Source of the DNA: Streptomyces qinglanensis
GTDB lineage: Bacteria > Actinomycetota > Actinomycetes > Streptomycetales > Streptomycetaceae
Direction of reading: 5' to 3'
Assembly: GCF_900111245.1 (NCBI RefSeq)
Contig: NZ_FOGO01000002.1
Coordinates: 248,001-312,000, forward strand
DNA: 64,000 nucleotides
The notes under the pieces are model-generated. The model saw nothing but the letters and a program-made list of their open reading frames with translations. It was not told the DNA's origin and made no database searches. The position numbers and the translations under genes are program-made. Below, piece after piece: positions 19,262-27,196 of this stretch; within the stretch, counting starts at the first letter, position 1; every line of letters starts with the position of its first letter.

Positions 19262-19489
19262 ATGGGCATCGTCATCTGCATCGGCATGATGGCCCTGGGG
19301 GCGATTCTGACCCTGGCGGTCGACATCGACATCAGCGGGATCAACGTCGACCTGATGGGCATCATCCTGCTGATCGTCGGCACGATCGGACTGTGCGCCT
19401 ACATCAGCATCCTCAAGCGCCGCCGGGTGCAGCCCCCGTCCCCCGGCGCTCCGGTGGTCGAGGAGTACAACCGCCACCACCTGGAGTGA
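19262..19489 (+). CDS. Small DUF6458-like membrane protein
   Basis: 75 aa. Two transmembrane segments are visible: about residues 2-22 (VICIGMMALGAILTLAV) and 31-52 (LMGIILLIVGTIGLCAYIS), then a basic KRRR stop-transfer and a polar tail. This matches the small actinobacterial DUF6458/membrane protein family, for which no role is established. A strong TTGGAGG site lies 6-7 nt before the ATG. The possible SigB-type promoter upstream suggests a stress-induced envelope protein. Confidence 0.82.
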   Translation: MGIVICIGMMALGAILTLAVDIDISGINVDLMGIILLIVGTIGLCAYISILKRRRVQPPSPGAPVVEEYNRHHLE

Positions 19490-19575
19490 GCCGCCACCGC
19501 CCCCGCAGCCTCCGTCCAGCCCCGGCACCATGACATGCCCTGCCGACTGCGCCGGCCGGGAACGCGCCGTGGCGG

Positions 19576-19875
19576 TCAGCACCGGAAGCGGGCCGTGTCT
19601 CCGTCGATCCGGATCAGAAAGTCGGCGATCGAGTCCCCGCCGCCCTCGGGAACGAGGAGGAGCCCTGCCGCATGGATCGCCTCGTCGGCGGCCAGAGCGG
19701 CCTCCTCGTCACCGCGTTCCCACGCGTCGTGCAAGGCGGAGAACAGCAGGCGAAGATCTTCCCATCCGGAGCCGGGCTCGAAGCGGCAGTCCGACCAGAA
19801 CATGTCGGTCCCCTCGAAGGTCAACGTCCCGACGAGCCGATCTTCCTGCCTGAGCTGCCAGGTCTTCTCCGCCAT
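19576..19875 (-). CDS. Hypothetical protein, 99 aa
   Basis: Start at ATG 19875 with an excellent GGAGGGG site. The acidic protein has a beta-rich N-terminus (KTWQLRQEDRLVGTLTFEGTDMFWSDC), then a helical Ala/Glu region (DDEEAALAADEA-like), and ends IADFLIRIDGDTARFRC. The sequence looks like a complete small soluble domain of the kind often found near polymorphic-toxin immunity or in scattered hypothetical families, but I cannot name the family. Convergent with the DUF6458 gene; upstream (189 bp) is a truncated phosphotransferase gene. Confidence 0.7.
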   Translation of the reverse strand: MAEKTWQLRQEDRLVGTLTFEGTDMFWSDCRFEPGSGWEDLRLLFSALHDAWERGDEEAALAADEAIHAAGLLLVPEGGGDSIADFLIRIDGDTARFRC

Positions 19876-20041
19876 GTCTCCCCTCCACCGGAACGGAAGG
19901 CACCCTACGCGTTCCGCGTGCCCCCCTGAGCGAGGCCGCGGAGGCCGAGAGGTCGACCCGTGCAGCCACTGACGGCTTGCTGGTCGGGGCACGAGACGAC
20001 GGCCCTCGGGAATGGCACGATGCCGAGCCCCGGACCGCCGT

Positions 20042-20081
20042 GGCTCAAGCCGACGCGTCCAGGCTCAAACCGATGCGTCCA
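20042..20081. repeat. 20-bp direct duplication at the end of the phosphotransferase remnant
   Basis: Two abutting copies (20042-20061, 20062-20081) of GGCTCAAGCCGACGCGTCCA differing at two positions. The stop codon of the truncated phosphotransferase lies inside the second copy. Confidence 0.85.
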
Positions 20082-20598
20082 TCAGCGCCGTGACATAGGC
20101 ATCCAGCCGCTCCTCCACGGCTCCCGTCGTCAACGTCCGGTACTCCCGGGGCCGCTCGGCGGGCCGCAACGCGTGAATCGCCACGAGTTGGCGGGCCAGC
20201 AGGGGAACGCGTGTCTCCACTCCCTCGTCGTCGAGGACCGTCCGGCCTGCCACATGCGTCATCAGCAGCGACGGGTGCTCGCAGTGCGCGGCGGTCGGAT
20301 CGGCCGCGACCAGCCCAGGTGCCCGCACGCCCGTCCCCTTCAGCAGGCTCAGGGCATCGGTCTCGCGGTTCAGCCACTCCTCGGCATGGCCCACTGAGAG
20401 CGGATCGACGAAGCTCCGCAGCACCAGGTCACGGGTGCTTCCGTCCGCCGCGCCGATGGTCAGCCGCCGCATTTCGGCGGTGATGCCGCCTTGCAGTGCC
20501 TCGGTCCTGACGACCCGTTCGCCGCTCTCCAGGTGCCCGCCGACCCAAGCCAGGGTCAACGGGCCGATGTACGCGGCCGTGTGGTGGCCGGTCACCAT
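20065..20598 (-). pseudogene. Truncated aminoglycoside-phosphotransferase-like protein
   Basis: 177 aa. It resembles the N-lobe and hinge of phosphotransferase-family proteins: GGLESG-like loop, TRDLVLRSFVDP, VRAPGLVAAD, HPSLLMTHVAGRTV, and ends soon after AIHALRP...YRTLTT. The catalytic HxDxxxxN loop and the Mg-binding IDW segment, which should follow within about 60 residues, are absent in all frames I read, and a 20-bp duplication lies at the stop. A complete enzyme would be about 300 aa. It starts 28 bp after the NHL-protein stop (ATG 20598 or GTG 20595 after AGGAGA), so was probably co-transcribed. It may still be expressed as a non-catalytic protein. Confidence 0.6.
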
Positions 20599-20626
20599 GT
20601 CTCCTGTGTCTTCTCGGTCGGCGGGG

Positions 20627-22567
20627 TCACCTGTCCAGCCCCGCCAGCACCAGCGGCAGCCGGTCCGCGCCGCCGGCGGTGAGCCGCACCGGGACGCCCC
20701 AGTCCTGCTGGTGCATATGGCAGGCGGGGTACTCGCCCTCCTCGTCGCAGGAGGCGGCCATCGCCGAGACGTGCAGCACTCCCTCGCTGCCCTCCGTTCC
20801 GGCCAGCCGGACCTCACGGTGCAGTTCGGTGCCCGTGCCCTCGCCCTCGGCGAGCAGGCCGGGCGGGGTCGAGCTGACGACCAGCCGGGTCGCGGGGCCG
20901 TACCGGGTGTCGAGCTTCTGCCCCGCCGGGGCCTGGAAGACCACGTCCAACCGCAGGGCGCCGGGTTCGACCTCGGTGGCCGCCCGCTGGGTGCGGTGTG
21001 CCACGGCCTCGACCCGCACGGCGTCCTCGGGCAGCCGCAGCCTGGTCAGCCGGTGCCGCGCCGACTCGACGACGACGATCTCCGGGGCGCTGTCCGTCTC
21101 CTCCGCGGCGCCGGGCGCCAGGACCGCGCCCGAGGGCTCCCGCAGCTCGGTGGCCAGGGTGCTCACCTCGCCGGTGCCGGGGTCGTAGCGGCGCAGCGCG
21201 TGATTGTAGGTGTCGCAGACGGCGACCGACCCGTCCGGCAGCGCCGTGACGCCCAGCGGGTGCTGGAGCAGCGCCTGGCCGGCCGGGCCGTCGCGGTGGC
21301 CGAAGTCGAAGAGGCCGGTGCCGACCGCGGTCCGCACCAGGAACCCGCCGCCGTCGCTGTGCTCGTCGGCCCCGGGGCTCTCGGCGTCCTCGCCGCCGTG
21401 CGCGCGCTCCCGTTCGATCCAGCGCAGGGCGCTCGTCTCGGAGTCGGCGATCCACAGCCTGCTGCCGTCCGCCGCGACCGCCAGCCCGGACGGTTGCGCG
21501 AACCACGCCTCGGCGGCCGGACCGTCCACCAGGCCCTCGTTCGTCGTCCCCGCAGCGGCGGCGACGGTGCCGCTCGCCGGGTCGTACGTCCACAACTGGT
21601 GCACCCCGGCCATCGCGATCCAGACGCGCCCCTCGAACCAGGCCACGTCCCACGGTGAGGAGAGCGCCACCTCCCGCGCGGGCCCCTCGGTGGGCGCCCC
21701 CTGCCACCACTGCGCGCCGGTGCCCGCGACGGTCAGCACCGCGCCGGTGGCCGGATCGAGGCGGCGCAGCGCGTGGTTGACGGTGTCGGCGACCAGCACC
21801 TCGCCGCCCGGCAGCAGCGCCAGCCCCTGCGGCTCGTTGAACTGCGCGGCCTCCGCGGCGCCGTCGGCCAGTCCCCGCTCCCCGGAACCGATCCGGCGCA
21901 GCACGGTCTCGCCGTCCGCGGCGAGCTCCACCACCTGGTGCCGCGTGGTGTCGGAGACGAGGAACGTCCCGCCGGGCAGGGTCAGCACCTTCCCCGGGAA
22001 GCGCAGCTCACCGGCGACCGGCTCCGGCGGGGTGAACGGTGCGGGACCGCGCCGCAGCGTCCCCTTCGCCTCGTGCTCGGCCGCCAGCTCGGTCACCCGC
22101 CGCTCGATCGCGTGCACATGTCCCTCACCCGCGTGCTGCGCGACGACGTACCCCTCCGGATCGATCACCACCAGCGTCGGCCATGCCCGCACCGCGTACT
22201 GCTTCCACGTGGCCAGCTCCGGGTCGTCCAGCACCGGGTGCGCCACCCCGTACCGCTCCACGGCGTCCACGACAGCGGTGTGCTCGGCCTCGTGCACGAA
22301 CTTCGGCGAGTGCACCCCGACGACGACCACCGTGTCCTTGTGCCGCTCCTCCAACTCCCGCAGCTCGTCGAGGACGTGCAGGCAGTTGATGCAGCAGAAG
22401 GTCCAGAAGTCGAGGATCACCGTGCGGCCCCGGAGGTCCGCGAGGGACAGCTCTTCTCCGCCGGTGTTGATCCAGGAGCGTCCCTGCAGTTCGGGGGCAC
22501 GGACACGGGCACGGCTGCGGGGCTCGGGGGTGGACGCGGAGGTGGGCGCCGAGGCGGCATCGTTCAT
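20627..22567 (-). CDS. Thioredoxin-like/NHL-repeat protein (NHLRC2-like)
   Basis: 646 aa. Residues about 25-165 form a TlpA-like thioredoxin fold with the motif WTFCCINC (redox pair Cys59-Cys62). Residues about 180-520 carry NHL beta-propeller blades (FNEPQGLALLPGG, LVADTVNHALRRLDP, SSPWDVAW, FAQPSGLAV, LLQHPLGVTALPDG, VCDTYNHALRRYDP). A C-terminal beta-sandwich follows, ending near CDEEGEYPACHMHQQDWG. The architecture matches NHLRC2 of animals and its bacterial relatives; the physiological substrate is not known. No signal peptide, so probably cytosolic. Confidence 0.9.
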   Translation of the reverse strand: MNDAASAPTSASTPEPRSRARVRAPELQGRSWINTGGEELSLADLRGRTVILDFWTFCCINCLHVLDELRELEERHKDTVVVVGVHSPKFVHEAEHTAVVDAVERYGVAHPVLDDPELATWKQYAVRAWPTLVVIDPEGYVVAQHAGEGHVHAIERRVTELAAEHEAKGTLRRGPAPFTPPEPVAGELRFPGKVLTLPGGTFLVSDTTRHQVVELAADGETVLRRIGSGERGLADGAAEAAQFNEPQGLALLPGGEVLVADTVNHALRRLDPATGAVLTVAGTGAQWWQGAPTEGPAREVALSSPWDVAWFEGRVWIAMAGVHQLWTYDPASGTVAAAAGTTNEGLVDGPAAEAWFAQPSGLAVAADGSRLWIADSETSALRWIERERAHGGEDAESPGADEHSDGGGFLVRTAVGTGLFDFGHRDGPAGQALLQHPLGVTALPDGSVAVCDTYNHALRRYDPGTGEVSTLATELREPSGAVLAPGAAEETDSAPEIVVVESARHRLTRLRLPEDAVRVEAVAHRTQRAATEVEPGALRLDVVFQAPAGQKLDTRYGPATRLVVSSTPPGLLAEGEGTGTELHREVRLAGTEGSEGVLHVSAMAASCDEEGEYPACHMHQQDWGVPVRLTAGGADRLPLVLAGLDR

Positions 22568-22760
22568 GGGTTCAAGCCTGCCATTCCTCCTGGACGTGCG
22601 GTCGGGGCTGTGGACGGAGGGCGGTGCCGGGGAGCCCGTCGGCGCCCGGCAGCGCCCTCCGGACGACGTCAGGGAGCTGCGAGCCGCGCTGCACAGTGGT
22701 TCGGCGCACCGCTGAGCGGCGCCCGCGAGCAGGAGCAGGCCGACGGGGACCGACCGGCCG

Positions 22761-22786
22761 GCTCCCGGAGCCCGAGTCCCGGGAGC
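22761..22786 (-). terminator. Hairpin directly after the C-N hydrolase stop
   Basis: GCTCCCGG (22761-22768) pairs with CCGGGAGC (22779-22786), loop 10 nt, immediately following the stop codon at 22787-22789. Confidence 0.6.
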
Positions 22787-23599
22787 TCAGAGCACCCGGT
22801 CCTTGAGAACGGGGAAGGACTCGCGGACCTTCGCCACCTGGGAGAGGTCGAGATCGGCGGTGACGGTGGTCTCCTCGGTGCTGTCGGTCTGCGCCAGGAC
22901 CTCGCCCCAGGGGCCGATGACGGCGCTGCGACCGGCCTGCGCGACGCCCGCGTGGCTGCCCGCGGTGCCGCAGGCCAGGACGAAGCACTGGTTCTCCACC
23001 GCGCGGGTGCGGGCGAAGAGCGTCCAGTGGTCGGCGCGCTTGGCGGGCCAGCCGGCCGGGACGACCAGCACCTGGGCGCCCGCGGGCTCGGCGTCGACCA
23101 GCGCCCGGAAGAGCTCGGGGAAGCGCAGGTCGTAGCAGGTGGCCAGGCCGAGCACGGCCTCCGGGTGCGGCACGGTGACCGGGGTGGTGCCCGCGGTCAT
23201 CATGGTGGCCTCGCCCCGGTCGAAGCCGAAGCGGTGGATCTTGCGGTAGGTGGCGGCCAGCTCGCCGGAGGGAGAGAACACCAGCGAGGTGTTGTAGAGG
23301 GCGCCGCCCTCCGTCCCCTTCTCCACGATGGAGCCCGCGTGCAGCCACACGCCCGCGTCCCGCGCCGCGGCCGACATGGCCAGCGCGGTCGGCCCGGTGG
23401 CCGGATCCGCCTCCTCGGCCTCGGCGGCGAAGCGCTCGTACGCGAAGGCCCCGACGGGCCACAGTTCGGGCAGGACCACCAGGTCCGCCCCCGCCTGGGC
23501 CCGTACCAGAGAGGCCACCCGCTCGCGCCGGGAAGCCACCGACTCGTCCGGGTCGACCTGAATCTGCAGAAGCGAAGCGCGCACCGTACCACCGTCCAT
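22787..23599 (-). CDS. Carbon-nitrogen hydrolase (nitrilase superfamily)
   Basis: 270 aa from ATG 23599. The catalytic Glu-Lys-Cys triad is visible as LPELW (Glu45), YRKIHRFGFD (Lys120) and ATCYDLRFPEL (Cys155), with the fourth conserved region ENQCFVLACGTAG after it. These enzymes hydrolyse amides or carbamoyl groups; the motif set is closest to the branch containing omega-amidase/2-oxoglutaramate amidases, but that assignment is tentative. A GTG at 23584 is an alternative start. Divergent from the mycothiol-family gene, sharing a 140-bp promoter region. Confidence 0.9.
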   Translation of the reverse strand: MDGGTVRASLLQIQVDPDESVASRRERVASLVRAQAGADLVVLPELWPVGAFAYERFAAEAEEADPATGPTALAMSAAARDAGVWLHAGSIVEKGTEGGALYNTSLVFSPSGELAATYRKIHRFGFDRGEATMMTAGTTPVTVPHPEAVLGLATCYDLRFPELFRALVDAEPAGAQVLVVPAGWPAKRADHWTLFARTRAVENQCFVLACGTAGSHAGVAQAGRSAVIGPWGEVLAQTDSTEETTVTADLDLSQVAKVRESFPVLKDRVL

Positions 23600-23739
23600 G
23601 CGATCGAGGGGGGCGATTGGGCCTAGCATCGTCCCGAAACCACTGCCGGGGTGCCTGGGCGCAGCGTAACTTGAGAGCACCCATCATGAGCACCCTGCCC
23701 TGCACAGCCCGCGAACGAACCGCAACGCCGAGGGGTCCC

Positions 23740-24573
23740 GTGACCGACCACCCAAGCCTTCAGCCCTACGTTGACGCCTGGACGCAGTCCATGGAAGCGA
23801 TATCCGAGCTGGTCACTTCCCTTGTGGAAGGGGAGTGGAACGGGCGGACCGAGTGCCCGGGGTGGTCGGTCCGCGATGTGGTCTCCCACATCATCGGTGT
23901 CGAATGCGAACTGCTGGGCGATCCCCGGCCGATCCACTCCCTCCCGCGGGACATCTACCACGTCCGCGACGAGGTCAGCCGGCACATGGAAGTGCAGGTG
24001 GACGTGCGGCGGCACCACACCGGGCCGGAGATGACCAGCGAGTTCGAGTACACCCTCATCCGCCGTGCACGCCAGTTGCGCAACGAGAAGCGCAGCGCGG
24101 AGGCCGAGGTCAACAGCGTGGTGCCGTTCGGGCCGCGCAAGCTGCCGCTGGAGCGGCAACTGATGCTGCGGGCGTTCGACGTGTGGGTGCACGAACAGGA
24201 CCTGCGGCGCGCCCTGGACAAGCCGGGCAACCTGGACTCGCCGGGTGCGCAGGTGGCCCGGGACGTGTTCCTGGCCGGGCTGCCGAAGGTCGTCGCCAAG
24301 GACGCCGGGGCGCCGCCGAACTGCGCCGTGGTCTTCGACGTGAGCGGCCCGGTCGAGTTCATGCGCACGGTGCGGGTGGACAAGGACGGCCGCGGGAGCG
24401 TGGACAGCAGCGTCTCGCTGGGTCCCGCCGTCACCCTGGCCATGGACTGGGAGACCTACTCCCGGCTCGCCGCGGGCCGGGTGCGGCCGGAGGCCGTCGC
24501 GGACCGCGTGAAGACCGACGGGGACGCCGACCTGGCCGACGCCGTGCTCAAGCACTTCGCCGTGACGCCGTGA
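23740..24573 (+). CDS. Maleylpyruvate isomerase-family mycothiol-dependent enzyme
   Basis: 277 aa from GTG 23740 (AGGGG site). The N-terminal DinB/MDMPI four-helix domain has WNGRTECPGWSVRDVVSHIIGVE, including the metal-binding-type His, and RAFDVWVHEQDLR further on with a second conserved His. The C-terminal half is the SCP2-like domain of the family. Enzymes of this group use mycothiol or are mycothiol S-transferases. This supports an actinomycete origin. The substrate is unknown. An upstream ATG at 23686 has no ribosome binding site. Confidence 0.85.
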   Translation: MTDHPSLQPYVDAWTQSMEAISELVTSLVEGEWNGRTECPGWSVRDVVSHIIGVECELLGDPRPIHSLPRDIYHVRDEVSRHMEVQVDVRRHHTGPEMTSEFEYTLIRRARQLRNEKRSAEAEVNSVVPFGPRKLPLERQLMLRAFDVWVHEQDLRRALDKPGNLDSPGAQVARDVFLAGLPKVVAKDAGAPPNCAVVFDVSGPVEFMRTVRVDKDGRGSVDSSVSLGPAVTLAMDWETYSRLAAGRVRPEAVADRVKTDGDADLADAVLKHFAVTP

Positions 24574-24839
24574 CGCCGGGCCCCTTGCAGGTGGGGCGCG
24601 GTCCCGTCGGAGCCCGGCCGCGGGCCCCCGGCGTCCCGGGCCCCGCCTGCGGGTGACGTCCACACCGTGCCGCTGTCGCGCCCGCCCCCTGCCGCCGCGA
24701 CATCGGCCCCGCGCGGCCATGGTGCCGTGCCGCCGCCGGGGTGCCGGGGGTGCCGGGGGTGCCGGGCCACCGCCGCCCGCCATCCGTCGCCCGCCGTCGT
24801 GCCGGACCGGAGAGGACCGGACCCGTGGAGCCCGTCCGC
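24574..24839. other. Convergent intergenic region with short G-rich repeats
   Basis: 266 bp between convergent genes. Includes three copies of a 10-bp unit GTGCCGGGGG around 24738-24766. No gene and no strong terminator seen. Confidence 0.4.
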
Positions 24840-26162
24840 TCACACGGGGACGTGCACCGCCTCCACCCGGCTGGCCACCACGCGCTCCCGCTCCCGTCGG
24901 ACAGCGCGCACCCGCAGTCGGGCGAACTGCGCCAGGCCGAGGGCTTGCAGCACGAAGACGCAGGCGAAGGCGATCCGGAAGTTGTCGCCGGTCAGATCGA
25001 GCAGTACGCCCACAGCGAACAGCGTCGTCATGGACGCCGTGAAACCGCCCATGTTGACGATTCCGGAGGCGGTGCCGTGCCGTTCAGGCAGATTGGCCGG
25101 GCGGGAGAAGTCGAAGCCGATCATCGAACCGGGCCCGCAGGCGCCGAGCACGACGCACAGCAGCACCAGCAGCCACATCGGCGCCTGGCCGGGCCAGGCG
25201 AGGACCGCCGCCCACGCCACCGCGGTGGCGGCCACGGTGCCCAGCACCAGCGGCGTGCGGGCCGCGTGGTGGCGCGCGATGACCTGCCCGTAGACCAGGC
25301 CGCAGCACATGTTGGAGACCACGACCAGGGTCAGCAGCTCGCCCGCCGTGCCCTTGTCCAGTCCCTGGGCCTCGACCAGGAACGGCATCCCCCACAGCAG
25401 CAGGAAGACCATTCCGGGGAACTGGCAGGTGAAGTGCACCCACATGCCCGCCCGGGTGCCCGGCTCCCGCCAGGCCGCGCCGATCTGCCGCCGCACGAAG
25501 CCCGGTCCGGGTGCGCCGTCACCGGCCCTGGGCACCGACGGCGGTTCGTACCCCTCCGGGTGGTCCCGCAGGCAGAAGAACACCAGCAGCAGGATGACCA
25601 GGCCGCCCGCCGCGCTCCCGGCGAACGTCGGCCGCCAGCCGAAGGTGTCCAGCACCCGGGCCAGCACCAGCGTGGTGACGAGGTTGCCCGACATCCCGAT
25701 CAGCGCCGCGACCTGCGCGATCACCGGCCCCCGGCGCGCGGGGAACCAGCGCGCCCCCAGGCGCAGTACGGCGATGAAGGTCATCGCGTCGCCGCAGCCC
25801 AGCAGCGCACGGAAGGCCAGCGCCGTGCCGTAGCCGGACGCGAGCGCGAAGCCGAACTGGCCCGCGGTGAACAGCAGGATGCCCAGCAGCAGGACGCGGC
25901 GCGTCCCCCAGCGGTCCACCAGCAGGCCCACGGGTATCTGCATGCCCGCGTACACCAGCAGTTGGAGGATCGAGAAGCTGGAGAGCGCCGAGGCGTTGAT
26001 GTCGAAGCGCTGCGCGGCGTCGATGCCGGCCACGCCGAGGCTCGTGCGGAAGGTGACCGCGACGAAGTAGACCGCGACGCCGATGCCCCACACCCACATC
26101 GCGCGCGGACCACCCGGCGGATCCCCCGGCAGCCTGACCCCGGCGGACGGTGTCGCGGTCAT
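24840..26162 (-). CDS. Major facilitator superfamily transporter
   Basis: 440 aa with 12 predicted transmembrane segments. The MFS loop 2-3 motif appears as GLLVDRWGTRRVLLLG, and a second related pattern occurs mid-protein. The overall pattern resembles the anion:cation symporter/sugar-acid type MFS (fast FAVTFRTSLGV start, LRDHPEGYEPPS central loop), importing an organic acid or sugar acid. The start ATG overlaps the stop of the GntR gene (ATGA), so regulator and transporter are one unit and the regulator probably senses the transported compound or its derivative. Confidence 0.9.
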   Translation of the reverse strand: MTATPSAGVRLPGDPPGGPRAMWVWGIGVAVYFVAVTFRTSLGVAGIDAAQRFDINASALSSFSILQLLVYAGMQIPVGLLVDRWGTRRVLLLGILLFTAGQFGFALASGYGTALAFRALLGCGDAMTFIAVLRLGARWFPARRGPVIAQVAALIGMSGNLVTTLVLARVLDTFGWRPTFAGSAAGGLVILLLVFFCLRDHPEGYEPPSVPRAGDGAPGPGFVRRQIGAAWREPGTRAGMWVHFTCQFPGMVFLLLWGMPFLVEAQGLDKGTAGELLTLVVVSNMCCGLVYGQVIARHHAARTPLVLGTVAATAVAWAAVLAWPGQAPMWLLVLLCVVLGACGPGSMIGFDFSRPANLPERHGTASGIVNMGGFTASMTTLFAVGVLLDLTGDNFRIAFACVFVLQALGLAQFARLRVRAVRRERERVVASRVEAVHVPV

Positions 26163-26866
26163 CGCGGACCACCCTGTCCGAGGCCGTACCCGCGCAGGTC
26201 CTCGCCGCGCACCAGGTGGCGCACCCGGCTCACATGCTGGTGCACCGCGAGCGCCGCGGCCTCGCTGTCGCCCTCGCGCAGGGTGCGCAGGATGTCCGCG
26301 TGCTCGGCGATGTTCTTGGCCACCCGGTCCGGATGCGCGTGCATCACCGCGACGCCCATCCGGAGTTGGCGGTCCCGGAGCTGGTCGTAGAGGCGGGTGA
26401 GGATCTGGTTGCCGGTGGCCTCGACGATCGTGGCGTGGAAACACCGGTCGGCGGCCGAGACCGCGGCCAGGTCCCCGGTCTCCGCATGGGCGATCTGCTC
26501 GGCCAGGGTCTCCTCCAGCCGGTCGACCAGCGGACGCGAGACGGGCACCGCGCGGCGCACCGCGTGCTGTTCCACCAGCAGACGGGTCTCCACCACGTCC
26601 TCGATCTCCTGTGCGGAGACCGGCAGGACCAAGGCGCCCTTCTTCGGGTAGAGCCGGATCAGGCCCTCGACCTCCAGCCGGAGCAGCCCCTCGCGGACGG
26701 GGGTCCGGGACACCCCGACCGCTTCCGCGAGTTCGCCCTCCGTCAGCAGCACCCCGCCCTCGTAGCGCCGTTCGAGGACGGCTTGCTTGACATGCGCGTA
26801 CACCCGCTCGGCAGCGGGCGTACGCCGGGCGTCCTTGGCGGCCGAGGCGGGTGCGGGGGAAGTCAT
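26159..26866 (-). CDS. GntR-family (FCD/FadR-type) transcriptional regulator
   Basis: 235 aa. N-terminal winged helix (EGELAEAVGVSRTPVREGLLRLEVEGLIRLYPKKGALV, about residues 35-75) and a C-terminal all-helical FCD ligand domain with the metal-binding pattern of acidic and His residues (DRCFHATIVEATGN, EHADILRTL, HVSRVRHL). It most likely represses the coupled MFS gene and itself. ATG 26866 follows AAGG by 7 nt; an in-frame GTG at 26872 is an alternative. A TGTTGTATCTAAGG sequence just upstream could be part of the promoter/operator. Confidence 0.92.
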   Translation of the reverse strand: MTSPAPASAAKDARRTPAAERVYAHVKQAVLERRYEGGVLLTEGELAEAVGVSRTPVREGLLRLEVEGLIRLYPKKGALVLPVSAQEIEDVVETRLLVEQHAVRRAVPVSRPLVDRLEETLAEQIAHAETGDLAAVSAADRCFHATIVEATGNQILTRLYDQLRDRQLRMGVAVMHAHPDRVAKNIAEHADILRTLREGDSEAAALAVHQHVSRVRHLVRGEDLRGYGLGQGGPR

Positions 26867-26956
26867 GCGCACACCTTAGATACAACACGCATGCCTGCGC
26901 AGACGCCATCCGCCATGTGGGACGGCGCGACCCCGGGCGCGCCCGGGGTCGCGCCC

Positions 26957-27034
26957 GGGCGCAGGCACGCGAAGTGGGGTCTGGGCGCAGCCACGCGAAC
27001 GGGGGTGCGGGCGCAGGCACGCGAACGGGGGTGC
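26957..27034. repeat. 26-bp tandem repeat, 3 copies
   Basis: Copies at 26957-26982, 26983-27008, 27009-27034 with core GGGCGCAGGCACGCGAACGG. Copies 2 and 3 differ at one base. The third copy supplies the first arm of the terminator. Confidence 0.9.
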
Positions 27035-27055
27035 GGGGCAGTGCCCCGCACCCCC
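27027..27055 (-). terminator. Intrinsic terminator of the first BCKDH operon
   Basis: Perfect 13-bp stem (27027-27039 and 27043-27055, GGGGGTGCGGGGC) with a 3-nt loop. It lies about 120 bp past the E2 stop and may act in both directions. Confidence 0.8.
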
Positions 27056-27090
27056 CGGTGCGTTCGGTCACGACGCGCGGCCGCCGCCTG

Positions 27091-27196
27091 TCAGGACCAC
27101 GCCAGGCGCCGTCCCGTCAGGGCGTCAGGGCCACGTCATGAGTCCCTTCGCCAGGGCCACGCCATGAGCCACGTGGTCAGGACCACGTCATGAGCC
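27091..27196. repeat. Degenerate duplications of the 3' end of the E2 gene
   Basis: A 20-bp segment containing the last codons and stop of the E2 gene (27177-27196, TCAGGACCACGTCATGAGCC on plus) recurs at 27151-27170, 27125-27144 and, more diverged, 27091-27110. The first three copies have a 26-bp period. Confidence 0.85.

Larger units (their letters stand above)
26867..27176. other. Repeat-rich intergenic region between the GntR gene and the BCKDH E2 gene
   Basis: 310 bp with no gene. It holds a 26-bp triple repeat (26957-27034), the E2 terminator (27027-27055) and degenerate copies of the E2 3' end (27091-27170), described separately. Confidence 0.7.

Noticed and set aside
26941-27196. CRISPR-like array of 26-bp repeats
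   Set aside because: Units are directly adjacent or overlapping without unique spacers of constant length, and no cas genes are in the window.
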